Part shown: in pieces, positions 1-8,227 of the stretch
Position numbering within the stretch: position 1 is the stretch's first letter
Layout: each line of letters starts with the position of its first letter
Source: Firmicutes bacterium UBA1768
GTDB lineage: Bacteria > Bacillota > Clostridia > Peptostreptococcales > Anaerovoracaceae
NCBI GenBank assembly: GCA_002315335.1
Contig: DCGW01000093.1
Span: 269 to 12,701, forward strand
Direction of reading: 5' to 3'
DNA length: 12,433 nucleotides
The notes under the pieces: model-generated
Told to the model about the DNA's origin: nothing
Seen by the model: the letters and a program-made list of their open reading frames with translations, nothing else
Databases searched by the model: none
Made by a program: the position numbers and the translations under genes

Positions 1-770
1 GCTACAAGCAGAGAATGGAAAAGGGGCTCAGCTTCTTAGAGTTTAACTATATGATAATGCAGTCCTACGACTTCCTGTACCTTCACGACAACTATGGGGT
101 TAATTTGCAGTTTGGCGGAGACGACCAGTGGTCCAACATGCTTGGCGGAACCGAACTCATCAGAAGAAAAAGAGGAGACGATGCCTATGCAATGACTATC
201 ACTCTTCTAATGAACAGCGAAGGCAAGAAGATGGGTAAGACCGCAAAGGGAGCGGTATGGCTTGATCCTAAGAAAACCACACCTTACGAATTTTTCCAGT
301 ACTGGAGAAATGTGGATGATGCAGATGTAATAAAGTGCATGAAGCTGCTCACCTTTATTCCGCTCGAAGAAATCGAAGAAATGGCAAAGTGGGATGACAG
401 CAGAATTAACGAAAAGAAGGAAATCTTAGCATACAGCCTTACCGGCCTGGTTCATGGCGAAGAAGAAGCAAAGAAAGCCTTAGAAACAGCTCGTTCATTG
501 TTCGCGGGCAAAGGAAGCGATGAAAATATGCCGACTACAGAGCTTGATGCCGCTGAAATAGGAGAAGGAATAACAGTAATAGATCTTCTTGACAAGTGTG
601 GTCTCATACCTTCAAAGTCAGAAGGAAGAAGACTTATCAACCAGGGCGGAGTATCAATCAACGGCGAAAAAGCAGCTTCGCATGAGCAGGTAGTTTCGCT
701 TGCCGAGCTTAAAGAAGGCGTAAAGATAAAGAAGGGTAAGAAGGTTTATCACAGAGCTGTAGTAAAATAA
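1..770 (+). CDS. tyrS: Tyrosyl-tRNA synthetase, C-terminal part (5' end outside window)
   Basis: Class I aminoacyl-tRNA synthetase that charges tRNA-Tyr in the cytoplasm. The frame is open from the first base; the first whole codon is at position 3 and reads YKQR-MEKGLSFLEF, a TyrS catalytic-core segment. About 255 of an expected 400-odd residues are present. Visible parts in order are LQFGGDDQW (the tyrosine-binding GGxDQ segment), the ATP-binding signature KKMGKT followed by GAVWLD (the family's version of KMSKS), a helical linker, and a C-terminal S4-type RNA-binding domain (from about VIDLLDKCGLIPSKSEGRR to the end). The ATG at 15 is internal, not the start. The stop codon is at 768-770. 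No tight intrinsic terminator follows, only weak hairpins without a T-tract. Identity is secure from the motifs; the regulatory region lies upstream and cannot be seen. Confidence 0.97.
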   Translation, partial: YKQRMEKGLSFLEFNYMIMQSYDFLYLHDNYGVNLQFGGDDQWSNMLGGTELIRRKRGDDAYAMTITLLMNSEGKKMGKTAKGAVWLDPKKTTPYEFFQYWRNVDDADVIKCMKLLTFIPLEEIEEMAKWDDSRINEKKEILAYSLTGLVHGEEEAKKALETARSLFAGKGSDENMPTTELDAAEIGEGITVIDLLDKCGLIPSKSEGRRLINQGGVSINGEKAASHEQVVSLAELKEGVKIKKGKKVYHRAVVK

Positions 771-772
771 CA

Positions 773-847
773 ACTTTTGGCCGTAAAAGTCACCTCGGGC
801 TTATGGGGGCTGACGGCAAAAAACTCTGTGCAGGGTATTGTGCAGAG
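773..847 (+). other. Structured 3' region downstream of tyrS, possible RNA hairpins
   Basis: Three inverted repeats lie between tyrS and the tRNA promoter. The first is ACTTTT/AAAAGT (773-778 with 785-790). The second is GTCACCTC (789-796) pairing with GGGG plus TGAC (805-808, 811-814), enclosed by GCC/GGC; it competes with the first. The third is CTCTGTGCA/TGTGCAGAG (824-832 with 839-847, two G-T wobbles, 6-nt loop). None is followed by a T-tract on the + strand, so a classical intrinsic terminator is not supported. They may protect the tyrS mRNA 3' end or be chance pairing. The remaining sequence to about 898 is AT-rich and shows nothing else. Confidence 0.3.
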
Positions 848-898
848 GTCAAATAAACAAAATATAGTATGATTAACAGGATTTTAATAACAATAAAC

Positions 899-927
899 TT
901 GCAGTAAGGTTTATCGTATGGTAGAAT
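899..927 (+). promoter_or_regulatory. Sigma-A type promoter for tRNA-Leu (and probably yajC-secDF)
   Basis: A -35 box TTGCAG (899-904) and a -10 box TAGAAT (922-927) are separated by exactly 17 bases, each with one or two differences from consensus. Transcription would start near 934, about 8 nt before the tRNA. No promoter or terminator fits in the 27 nt between the tRNA and yajC, so this promoter is the likely driver of the whole tRNA-yajC-secDF unit. Confidence 0.75.
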
Positions 928-941
928 GATAACGTTAATCA

Positions 942-1028
942 GCCGGCGTGATGGAATTGGCAGACATGCGGGACTCAAAATCCCGTGGTGGCAACACCGT
1001 ATCGGTTCGAGACCGATCGCCGGTACCA
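942..1028 (+). tRNA. tRNA-Leu (anticodon CAA), class II, CCA encoded
   Basis: Acceptor stem GCCGGCG (942-948) pairs with CGCCGGT (1018-1024), with one terminal G-U. It is followed by discriminator A1025 and an encoded CCA (1026-1028). The anticodon stem CGGGA/TCCCG encloses the 7-nt loop CTCAAAA, giving anticodon CAA, which reads UUG. A long variable arm GGTG-GCAA-CACC marks a class II tRNA. The T arm is ATCGG-TTCGAGA-CCGAT. The 87-nt length fits tRNA-Leu with CCA. It sits directly downstream of a near-consensus promoter and only 27 nt before yajC, so it is probably co-transcribed with the sec genes and released by RNase P and a 3' processing nuclease. Confidence 0.97.
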
Positions 1029-1055
1029 TTTTTAAAATTAAGGAGTGAATACAAT

Positions 1056-1496
1056 ATGGGTTCATCAGCAATCACCTGGATTTCGTGTATCGCAATTTTA
1101 CTTATCTTCTGGTTAATATTAATCAGACCACAGAGAAAAAAGGATAAGCAGATAGCTGAAATGCGTAAGGGCGTAAAAGCAGGCGACAAAATCGTTACAA
1201 TTGGTGGTATTAAAGGCCGTGTCATCAAGGACAAGCAGGAAAGTCTTATTCTTGAAGTTGGCGACAGAGTCAGAATGGAAGTAATGAGATGGGCTGTTTC
1301 CGGAGTTATTGAAGAAGGAAGAGGCTCAATCAGAAATAATAAGAAGGCAGAAGAATCTGCAGCAATCGCAGCAGAACAGGCTCCTGAGGAAGCTCCTGCG
1401 GAAGAAGCTCCAGCTGAAGCAATTGAAGAAGCTGTGGAAGTTGAAGAAGTTGCAGAAATTGAAGCAGAAGAGGCAGCAGAAAAAACTGCCGAATAA
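1056..1496 (+). CDS. yajC: YajC, Sec translocase accessory membrane protein
   Basis: Small single-pass protein that associates with SecDF at the SecYEG translocon. The 146-residue product has a short periplasmic/exterior N-terminus and one hydrophobic helix (about residues 6-23, ITWISCIAILLIFWLILI). The family-typical RPQRKKDKQ follows at once, then a compact cytoplasmic domain with VKAGDKIVTIGGIKGRV and LEVGDRVRMEV. Residues 99-146 form a low-complexity tail rich in Glu (19 of 48) and Ala, longer than in short YajC proteins such as that of E. coli. I chose ATG 1056 because AGGAG (1041-1045) lies 10 nt upstream; the in-frame ATG at 948 is inside the tRNA and cannot be used. secDF follows 16 nt later, the classic yajC-secD-secF order. 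Confidence 0.93.
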   Translation: MGSSAITWISCIAILLIFWLILIRPQRKKDKQIAEMRKGVKAGDKIVTIGGIKGRVIKDKQESLILEVGDRVRMEVMRWAVSGVIEEGRGSIRNNKKAEESAAIAAEQAPEEAPAEEAPAEAIEEAVEVEEVAEIEAEEAAEKTAE

Positions 1497-1512
1497 TCAG
1501 GGGTAATCAAAA

Positions 1513-3762
1513 ATGTGGAAAAGAGTTGTATCAATAATACTGGTAATTATCGTTGCCTTAGGTCTTTATGTCAGTTTTAACGGCCTTAAAATAGGCGACC
1601 TTGAAATACCGAATGCTAAAGATAATGTAACACTGGGTCTTGATCTTGCGGGCGGTGCATATGCTGTCCTTGAAGCAAAGACCGATGCAACCGGTGACGA
1701 GCTCACAAAACTCATGGAACAGACACAGGCCGTAATCGAAAGCCGTGTTAACGAAATGGGTCTTTCAGAGCCTACAGTGACAACCGAGTCAGGCAACAGA
1801 ATAAGAGTTGAGCTCCCGGGTGCTGAGGATGCTCAGAGTGCTATTGAGGCCATTGGTCAGACTGCTCAGTTAGAGTTCATTGACGCATGGGGTGAAGTAA
1901 TTGTAACCGGTGCAGATGTAAAGGACGCAGTATTCGGCTATGACGGAAACAGCGTAAGCAATGAACCGGGAATATCCATAACCTTCAACTCAAAGGGTGC
2001 GGATGCGTTCTATGAAGCAACAAAGAAGGCTATGGCAAACAAAGGAACTACAGTAACAAGTAAGTTCGGCGAATATGACGGAAGCGTAATCTTCATCGTT
2101 CTCGATGACAAGATTCTCTCATATCCTTCAGTAAATCAGGAAATTGCGGGTGGGTCTGCCTTCGTTTCGGGAAGCTTTACTAAGGAAAGCGCTACACAGA
2201 TGGCAGCCCTTATCAGAGGCGGTTCGCTCCCTGTAACCCTCGAAGAAGTAACAACTTCAATTGTTGGTGCGTCACTGGGTGCCGATTCGTTTGACAAGGC
2301 GCTCTTAGCTTGCTTGATTGGTATACTTCTCATCATAGTATTTATGATAGTGGTTTATAGACTGATGGGTGTTGCTGCCAGCATTGCATTACTCCTTTAT
2401 TCTGTAATATATATTTGGATATTTGAAGTATTCGGAGCTGTAATCACTCTCCCAGGTATTTTTGGTATACTTCTTTCGATCGGTATGGCGGTCGACGCTA
2501 ACGTAATTATCTTCGCAAGAATAAAAGAAGAAATTGCTTCTGGAAAGAGTGTAAGAGTTGCTGTAAAAGCAGGTTTCAGCCGTGCAACAGCTACAATCCT
2601 TGACTCCAATATCACAACCCTTATTGCGGGTATCGTGCTCTATCAGTTTGGTTCAGGAACAGTAAAGGGCTTCGCATTTACCCTCATGGTTGGTATAATT
2701 ATCAGTATGCTTACAGCTATGCTGGTAACAAGACTTTTTGTAACTGTACTTGCTGAGTCAAAGACCTTAAGCAAGCTCAGCCTCTTCGGTGCTAAGGTTA
2801 AGACACCTGAAGAAATCAAAGAATTTGAAGAAAAAGAAATTCCTGTTGTTGATAAGAGGAAAATCTGGTACACAATATCACTGGTTATCATCATCGTTGG
2901 TCTTGTTTGCGGTGTTGTCAGAGGCTTCAACTATGGTATCGACTTCACAGGCGGTACTGTTATGCAGCTCGACCTCGGCAAAACAGAAGCTGACCTTGGA
3001 CCTCTCGAAGACATAATGAAAGACTGCGGTTACGATGCAACAGTAGTTTATGCCGGTGAAAATAACGACCAGGCAATAATAAGAACCTCTGCTGCACTTG
3101 ATAATACAGCAAGAGAACAGGTTCTCGAAAAGGTTTACGATGAATATAACATCGATAAGGATAGCCTGATGAGTGCGGAACAGTTTGGACCATCTGTAGG
3201 TAATGAAATCCAGCTGTCGGCTCTCAAGTCAGTAATAATTGCATGTATACTCATGCTCATCTATATTGCGTTCAGGTTCCAGATAAGATTTGGTATTGCT
3301 GCTATTCTGGCACTCTGTGTCGACGTACTCACGATGATTGCCTTCTATGGACTCTTCCATATCGAGGTAAACTCACCGTTCATCGCAGCTATACTTATTA
3401 TCCTGGGTTACTCGATAAACAATACTATCGTAGTATTCGACAGAGTAAGAGAAAATATCAGGTTTAACAAGAGGACGAGACCTCGAGACCTTATTAACCT
3501 GAGTGTTAAGCAGACTCTTTCAAGAACAATATGTACTTCAATTACAACAATCTTAGCTGTTGTTGCTCTCCTGGTTCTTGGTACATCAGGACTCAGAAGC
3601 TATGTAATACCGGTTCTCCTCGGTCTCATAGCGGGTACATATTCATCAATCTTCGTATCAGGCTCAATCTGGTATGACATAAACAGATTATTTGATAAGA
3701 GAGCTGAGAATAAAAAAATAGCTGCAAAACAGGCAAGAAAAGCGGCTAAAGCAAAGAAATAA
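1513..3762 (+). CDS. secDF: SecDF fusion, protein translocase subunit
   Basis: A 749-residue RND-type membrane protein that uses the proton gradient to help pull preproteins through SecYEG. The SecD half has TM1 (about 5-22), LGLDLAGGAY at 41-50, a large P1 extracytoplasmic domain to about 250, then TM2-6 (about 262-414) with GMAVDANVIIFARIKEE at 324-340 (Asp328). The SecF half starts near 450 with TM7, GIDFTGGT at 475-482, a P4-type domain, then TM8-12 with GYSINNTIVVFDRVREN (632-648) and Arg671. A charged linker (about 425-450) joins the halves; a single polypeptide is usual in some Bacillota. The most notable departure is Asn637 where the SecF motif normally has Asp (GYSIND). The start ATG 1513 has a modest AGGGG site at 1499-1503. 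The lysine/alanine-rich C-terminus is cytoplasmic. Confidence 0.95.
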   Translation: MWKRVVSIILVIIVALGLYVSFNGLKIGDLEIPNAKDNVTLGLDLAGGAYAVLEAKTDATGDELTKLMEQTQAVIESRVNEMGLSEPTVTTESGNRIRVELPGAEDAQSAIEAIGQTAQLEFIDAWGEVIVTGADVKDAVFGYDGNSVSNEPGISITFNSKGADAFYEATKKAMANKGTTVTSKFGEYDGSVIFIVLDDKILSYPSVNQEIAGGSAFVSGSFTKESATQMAALIRGGSLPVTLEEVTTSIVGASLGADSFDKALLACLIGILLIIVFMIVVYRLMGVAASIALLLYSVIYIWIFEVFGAVITLPGIFGILLSIGMAVDANVIIFARIKEEIASGKSVRVAVKAGFSRATATILDSNITTLIAGIVLYQFGSGTVKGFAFTLMVGIIISMLTAMLVTRLFVTVLAESKTLSKLSLFGAKVKTPEEIKEFEEKEIPVVDKRKIWYTISLVIIIVGLVCGVVRGFNYGIDFTGGTVMQLDLGKTEADLGPLEDIMKDCGYDATVVYAGENNDQAIIRTSAALDNTAREQVLEKVYDEYNIDKDSLMSAEQFGPSVGNEIQLSALKSVIIACILMLIYIAFRFQIRFGIAAILALCVDVLTMIAFYGLFHIEVNSPFIAAILIILGYSINNTIVVFDRVRENIRFNKRTRPRDLINLSVKQTLSRTICTSITTILAVVALLVLGTSGLRSYVIPVLLGLIAGTYSSIFVSGSIWYDINRLFDKRAENKKIAAKQARKAAKAKK

Positions 3763-3776
3763 ATAACAAAGATTAT

Positions 3777-3802
3777 GGGCGGCCTCATGCCGCCCTTTTG
3801 TT
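3777..3802 (+). terminator. Intrinsic terminator after secDF
   Basis: A perfect 7-bp GC stem, GGGCGGC (3777-3783) with GCCGCCC (3789-3795), closes a 5-nt loop CTCAT and is followed by TTTTGTT. It starts 14 nt after the secDF stop and separates the sec operon from rel. Confidence 0.9.
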
Positions 3803-3846
3803 AACATAAGTGACTGGCATATCATTTTATAAGGGAGGTGAGTCCT

Positions 3847-6048
3847 GTGAAGGAAGAATTCTTAAAATACGTTGAAGAAAGAAATTCTGATTTTGATTTA
3901 TTCTTGCTTGAACGTGCCTTTGACCTTGCATATAAGGCCCATGAAGGACAGAAGAGACGGTCGGGCGAAGACTATATCATACACCCTATGGAGGTTGCGA
4001 AGATTCTTGTTGACCTTGACATGGATTCACAGACCGTTGCTGCGGCTCTTCTGCATGATGTTGTGGAAGATACAGATTACACCTATGATGACATGGTTTC
4101 TATTTTTGGTGAAGAAATCGCAGCTCTTGTAGATGGTGTAACTAAGCTGGGCAATATCAAGTTTCAGGATAAAGAACAAAAACAGGCGGAAAACCTCAGA
4201 AAGATGTTCCTTGCAATGACAAAGGACATCAGAGTTCTTATTATCAAGTTGGCTGACAGACTTCACAACATGAGGACTATCTACTTCATGAGTGATGAAA
4301 AAATGGTGGAAAAATGTCAGGAAACCTTGGATATTTATGCACCGCTCGCACACAGACTCGGAATATACAAGCTAAAGTTCGAGCTTGAAGACCTTGCACT
4401 CAAGGCTCTTGAACCGGAAACCTACTATTCTCTGGTAAGCGGTCTTCGCATGAAGAGGGAGTGGAAGCAGAACGACTACATAGAGTCTGTCATTAATGAA
4501 ATGAAGCCTGCAATAGATGAACTGGGAATAAAATATGAGATTTATGGCAGATATAAGCACTATTACAGCATTTACAGAAAAATGCAGACCGGCAAGACCC
4601 TTGATGAGATTTTCGACCTTTCTGCAATAAGAGTTATAGTTGAGACTACAAGGGACTGTTATGCTGTATTAGGCGTTGTTCATACCCTATGGAAGCCTAT
4701 CCCGGGTCGTTTTAAAGACTATATAGCTATGCCTAAGCCTAATATGTATCAATCTCTTCATACTACGCTGATGGGCAGCGGCGGAACACCTTTTGAGGTT
4801 CAGATCAGAACAAAGGAAATGCATCTGGTTGCGGAATATGGTATCGCAGCACATTGGAAATATAAAGAGGGAAATACCGAGGATAATGAAGAAGCGGAAA
4901 AGAAGCTTGCATGGCTCAGACAGACTATGGAGCTTCAAAATGACGTTGCTGATCCAAAGGAATTCATGGAGTCCCTCAAGGTGGATCTATTCTCAAATCA
5001 GGTATATGTATTTACCCCTGCAAGTCAGGTTATGGAGCTTCCTGCCGGGAGTACACCGCTGGACTTTGCATATAAAATCCATACGCAGGTAGGCAACAAG
5101 TGTACAGGAGCAAAGGTTAATAATAAAATAGTTCCGTTAGACTATGTATTGAAAAACGGCCAGAAGGTAGAAATTATTACAAGCCAGAACTCTAAGGGGC
5201 CGAGCACAGACTGGCTGAATATTGTTATCACCTCTCAGGCTAAGACTAAGATCAAGCAGTACTTCAGAAGGGAACGACGCGAGGAATACCTTGAAAAGGG
5301 CAGAGATGCTCTTGAAAAGGCTGTAAGGCGAAGGACTCACAATATTCAGGATATTTTAAGACCTCTTTGGCTTACACGAATATTCAGGTCATACAATTTT
5401 ACCAGTCTCGATGAATTTTACATAGCTGTTGGCTACGGCGGAGTGCCGGCAACAAAGGTTGTAAACATGCTCTTCGATTTCTATAGAGAAGAGGAGGCCG
5501 AAGAAAACCTCAAAATTCAACAGGAAATGACGGCTGCCGAGTTTGCCGAAGGTCTGGAGACTACTCAGGAAAACAGAGCTTTCAAGAAGGATGCCTTGGG
5601 GGTAAGAGTTAAAGGCGTTGAGGGCCTGATGATACAGTTTGCAAAGTGCTGTACCCCTGTTCCGGGCGACGATATTATCGGCTATGTAACTAAGGGCAGA
5701 GGGATTTCTGTCCATCGCTCAGACTGCTCAAACATGATTTCTCTCTCAAACGATGAAAGGGAAAGACTTATTGAGGTTGAGTGGGACGAGGATGCTATGG
5801 AGCATAACAGCTACGAAGCAGACATCTGTGTTATTGCCGACGACAGAAAGGCTTTGATAGTTGATGTTTCGGCTGCTGTAAGCTCGCTGGACATGGACTT
5901 TAAGAACATGAACCTCAACGTTAATGAAGATAAAAAGGCCATTTTTGAATGTACTTTGGTAATAACACAAAAGGATCAGCTGGGTGCGGCTCTCAGAAAG
6001 CTGCGTTTGGTAGAAGGTGTAAGAGAAGCTTACAGGCGCATAAAGTGA
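3847..6048 (+). CDS. rel: Bifunctional (p)ppGpp synthetase/hydrolase Rel
   Basis: Cytoplasmic stringent-response enzyme that makes (p)ppGpp from GTP/GDP and ATP and also hydrolyses it. The 733 residues match the usual long-Rel length. Order: HD hydrolase domain with HDVVED at 70-75 (catalytic pattern intact) and ADRLHNMRT at 136-144; synthetase domain with AIRVIV, PGRFKDYIAMPKPNMYQSLHT around 286-306 and FEVQIRT at 316-322; TGS domain about 384-446; helical region; CCTPVPGDD (Cys601-Cys602) with downstream His and Cys of the zinc-finger-like region; and a C-terminal ACT domain from about 655. The RFKD motif (288-291) is the form seen in bifunctional Rel rather than the EFDD of RelA. I prefer GTG 3847 because GGAGG (3834-3838) lies 8 nt before it; the in-frame GTG at 3838 overlaps that site. 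No convincing promoter was found in the short gap after the terminator. Confidence 0.96.
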   Translation: MKEEFLKYVEERNSDFDLFLLERAFDLAYKAHEGQKRRSGEDYIIHPMEVAKILVDLDMDSQTVAAALLHDVVEDTDYTYDDMVSIFGEEIAALVDGVTKLGNIKFQDKEQKQAENLRKMFLAMTKDIRVLIIKLADRLHNMRTIYFMSDEKMVEKCQETLDIYAPLAHRLGIYKLKFELEDLALKALEPETYYSLVSGLRMKREWKQNDYIESVINEMKPAIDELGIKYEIYGRYKHYYSIYRKMQTGKTLDEIFDLSAIRVIVETTRDCYAVLGVVHTLWKPIPGRFKDYIAMPKPNMYQSLHTTLMGSGGTPFEVQIRTKEMHLVAEYGIAAHWKYKEGNTEDNEEAEKKLAWLRQTMELQNDVADPKEFMESLKVDLFSNQVYVFTPASQVMELPAGSTPLDFAYKIHTQVGNKCTGAKVNNKIVPLDYVLKNGQKVEIITSQNSKGPSTDWLNIVITSQAKTKIKQYFRRERREEYLEKGRDALEKAVRRRTHNIQDILRPLWLTRIFRSYNFTSLDEFYIAVGYGGVPATKVVNMLFDFYREEEAEENLKIQQEMTAAEFAEGLETTQENRAFKKDALGVRVKGVEGLMIQFAKCCTPVPGDDIIGYVTKGRGISVHRSDCSNMISLSNDERERLIEVEWDEDAMEHNSYEADICVIADDRKALIVDVSAAVSSLDMDFKNMNLNVNEDKKAIFECTLVITQKDQLGAALRKLRLVEGVREAYRRIK

Positions 6049-6083
6049 CATTGAAACACGTTTGATATACAAGGAGAAAAACT

Positions 6084-6704
6084 ATGCTAATGATGAAACA
6101 GTTTTATACAGGACCTCTGTATGTGAATACATATCTGGTTTATGACAGTGAAACAAAAAAAGGCTTTATTATTGATCCGGGTGGAGCAGCACCGGCTTTG
6201 GACAGCTTTGTTGAGACGTCTAAAATCAAGCCTCAGTTTATTATTCTTACTCATGGTCATGGAGACCATATCGGTGGAGTTGATACATATAGAAAGAAGT
6301 ATGAAATTCCGATGTATGCTCATTGGAAGGAAAAGGAAATGCTTGCTGAGCCTGAGTACAACGCATCAAAGATGATGTTTCCAGGCGGGATTTCCATCGC
6401 TGCAGACAAGTGGCTTAATGACAACGATGTTATAGACTTTGAAGGAAATCAGATAAAAATATATCACACACCGGGACATTCACCTGGAGGAATATCAATT
6501 CATGTAAACAACTGGCTTTTCTCGGGAGATACGCTTTTTGCAGGTTCCGTGGGCAGGACTGACTTCCCACTCTGCAGCACTCCGGATATGTTTGATGCAA
6601 TAAGAAGCAGATTGTTTACGCTGCCACCCGAAACCGAGGTTTACCCGGGTCATGAGGGCGCGACGACAATAGACAGAGAGATTAAATACAACCCTTTCTT
6701 TTAG
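6084..6704 (+). CDS. MBL-fold metallohydrolase, YcbL/glyoxalase II-like
   Basis: A 206-residue soluble metallo-beta-lactamase-fold hydrolase. The dinuclear metal site is complete: HGHGDH at 57-62, His132 in HTPGHSPGG, Asp149 in SGDTLF, and His190 in YPGHEG. The compact size without the C-terminal HAGH domain, and the GRTDFPLCS segment, place it with the YcbL/GloB-like group found beside rel in Clostridia. Its substrate there is not established, so glyoxalase II activity is only a possibility. ATG 6084 has a strong AAGGAG (6071-6076) 7 nt upstream; nearby in-frame Met3 and Met4 fit the spacing less well. It lies 35 nt after rel and 9 nt before hemZ, so the three are probably one transcript. 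Confidence 0.9.
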   Translation: MLMMKQFYTGPLYVNTYLVYDSETKKGFIIDPGGAAPALDSFVETSKIKPQFIILTHGHGDHIGGVDTYRKKYEIPMYAHWKEKEMLAEPEYNASKMMFPGGISIAADKWLNDNDVIDFEGNQIKIYHTPGHSPGGISIHVNNWLFSGDTLFAGSVGRTDFPLCSTPDMFDAIRSRLFTLPPETEVYPGHEGATTIDREIKYNPFF

Positions 6705-6713
6705 GAGATAATA

Positions 6714-8189
6714 ATGTATAGGATTACAGTTATGAAGCCTGCTTCAGCATACGAAGTTGGCGAGCTGGTGAAGATGTTTCTCGAGAGAGAAATGTTTGAG
6801 ATAATTGAAGAAGACTCGGAAGAAGCTCCGTCCTTAAATGTTGACAGGAGCTTTTCCCTTGCTATAGGAGAAGAAATCATTAATAAGTCTCCAAGGGACT
6901 TTGAATATAAGGGGCCGGTCGTAGAACCTGATGAGAAAAAGGTTTTTAAAAATCTGATTAAGAGAGGCATATATGATGCGCTCTCAAAGCAGACCGGAAA
7001 GCTTCTCCCGTGGGGAATACTGACGGGAGTCAAGCCGGTGAAGATAGTCAGGGAGCTTGCGGACAGAGGCTATGATGAGGCTTCGATAAAACAGTATATG
7101 ATGGACTATTATCTTGTTTCCGAAGATAAAGCAGACCTGCTTATTGAGATACTCAGGGTGCAAACTGCTTCTTTAGAAGTATCTCGCGTTGCCGAAACGA
7201 ATTGCAATAATAGTCCTCAAAAGCCTGAGCCTTTGGGTGTTTATCTCGGAATTCCCTTTTGCCCGAGCCGCTGCATTTATTGTTCCTTTACCTCAAATGT
7301 GGCTAAGGATGGGGAAATTGACAGGTATTTAAACAGCTTGTACAGGGAAATTGACTTTGCTGGCGGTTTGTTGAAGGAGAAAAACCTTAGTGTAGAAAGC
7401 TTTTATATTGGCGGAGGAACACCGACTACCCTCACAGAAGTACAACTTGACAAGCTTCTGTCAAGGATTTTTGACAGATTTGATTTTAACAGCCTGAAGG
7501 AGTTTACTGTAGAGGCAGGAAGACCTGATACCATTACTTTGGAAAAGCTCAGAGTCTTAAAACGCTATGGCATTGGCAGAATAAGTATTAATCCTCAGTC
7601 TATGAACAGCAATACTCTTGAGAAAATCGGCAGACTTCATACGCCTGAAGATATAGTGACCTGTTTTGAAATGGCGGACGCGGTTGGGATTGATGTAGTA
7701 AATACGGATCTTATAGCCGGACTGCCTGACGAAAGTCCTGACGACTTTGAAAGGACTCTTGAGGCGGTTATTAATCTGAAGCCGGAAAATATTACCGTTC
7801 ACACTATTGCCCTGAAACGTGCATCAAGATTAAGAGAAGAGGACTCCTCCTACAACTATAAGGAGGTTGAAAGGCTGACTAAAATGGTTGAGCTGTCATC
7901 GGCTGCAATGAAAGCTAACGGGTACAGGCCGTATTATCTTTACAGACAGAAATATATGGCTGGCAACTTTGAAAATGTCGGTTATGCCAAGCCTGGCACT
8001 GAATGTATTTTTAACATCAGAACCATGGAGGAAAAACAATCGATGCTTGCGCTTGGGGCTGGGGGAATAAGCAAGAGATTTTTCCCGGAGGAAAATCGTA
8101 TTGAGAGGGCTGCCAATGTTTCCAACTACGAAATATATATTGACAGGCTTGATGAAATGCTTGAAAGGAAAAGAGCACTGTTTTTATAA
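6714..8189 (+). CDS. hemZ: HemZ-type radical SAM protein (coproporphyrinogen dehydrogenase family)
   Basis: A 491-residue radical SAM enzyme of the HemN/HemW/HemZ family. The [4Fe-4S]-SAM motif is CPSRCIYC (Cys183, Cys187, Cys190), followed by the GGGTPT SAM-binding segment (about residue 237), FTVEAGRPDT, ISINPQSMN and DLIAGLPDE, all family-typical. About 160 residues precede the radical SAM core, the extension that separates HemZ from the shorter HemW. Residues after the third Cys are SF, not the Cys found in oxygen-independent HemN, so oxidative decarboxylation of coproporphyrinogen III should not be assumed; HemZ function in Clostridia is poorly established. ATG 6714 has AGGAG at 6703-6707 overlapping the stop of the preceding gene. 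A rel-MBL-hemZ order is familiar in Clostridia, often with hisS after it; here nrdD follows instead. Confidence 0.88.
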   Translation: MYRITVMKPASAYEVGELVKMFLEREMFEIIEEDSEEAPSLNVDRSFSLAIGEEIINKSPRDFEYKGPVVEPDEKKVFKNLIKRGIYDALSKQTGKLLPWGILTGVKPVKIVRELADRGYDEASIKQYMMDYYLVSEDKADLLIEILRVQTASLEVSRVAETNCNNSPQKPEPLGVYLGIPFCPSRCIYCSFTSNVAKDGEIDRYLNSLYREIDFAGGLLKEKNLSVESFYIGGGTPTTLTEVQLDKLLSRIFDRFDFNSLKEFTVEAGRPDTITLEKLRVLKRYGIGRISINPQSMNSNTLEKIGRLHTPEDIVTCFEMADAVGIDVVNTDLIAGLPDESPDDFERTLEAVINLKPENITVHTIALKRASRLREEDSSYNYKEVERLTKMVELSSAAMKANGYRPYYLYRQKYMAGNFENVGYAKPGTECIFNIRTMEEKQSMLALGAGGISKRFFPEENRIERAANVSNYEIYIDRLDEMLERKRALFL

Positions 8190-8227
8190 AATAATCACCA
8201 AACCAATGGGGTTCAGGCCTTTTTTGG

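Noticed and set aside
948..1055. Upstream extension of yajC to ATG 948
   Set aside because: The extra codons lie in the tRNA. The AGGAG at 1041-1045 and the family start point to ATG 1056.
935..1534. Minus-strand 199-codon frame across the tRNA and yajC, and a shorter minus-strand frame at 790-1071
   Set aside because: Both read through the reverse complement of the tRNA-Leu, the source of the familiar spurious peptide GLEPIRCCHHGILSP. The Ser/Ala-rich part mirrors the Glu/Ala tail of YajC.
3798..3825. Promoter TTGTTA, 16 bp, TATCAT for rel
   Set aside because: The -35 would lie in the terminator T-tract, and transcription would start inside the ribosome binding site, leaving no leader. The real rel promoter is unclear.
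3838..3846. GTG 3838 as the rel start
   Set aside because: It overlaps the AAGGGAGGTG ribosome binding site. GTG 3847, 8 nt after GGAGG, fits better.
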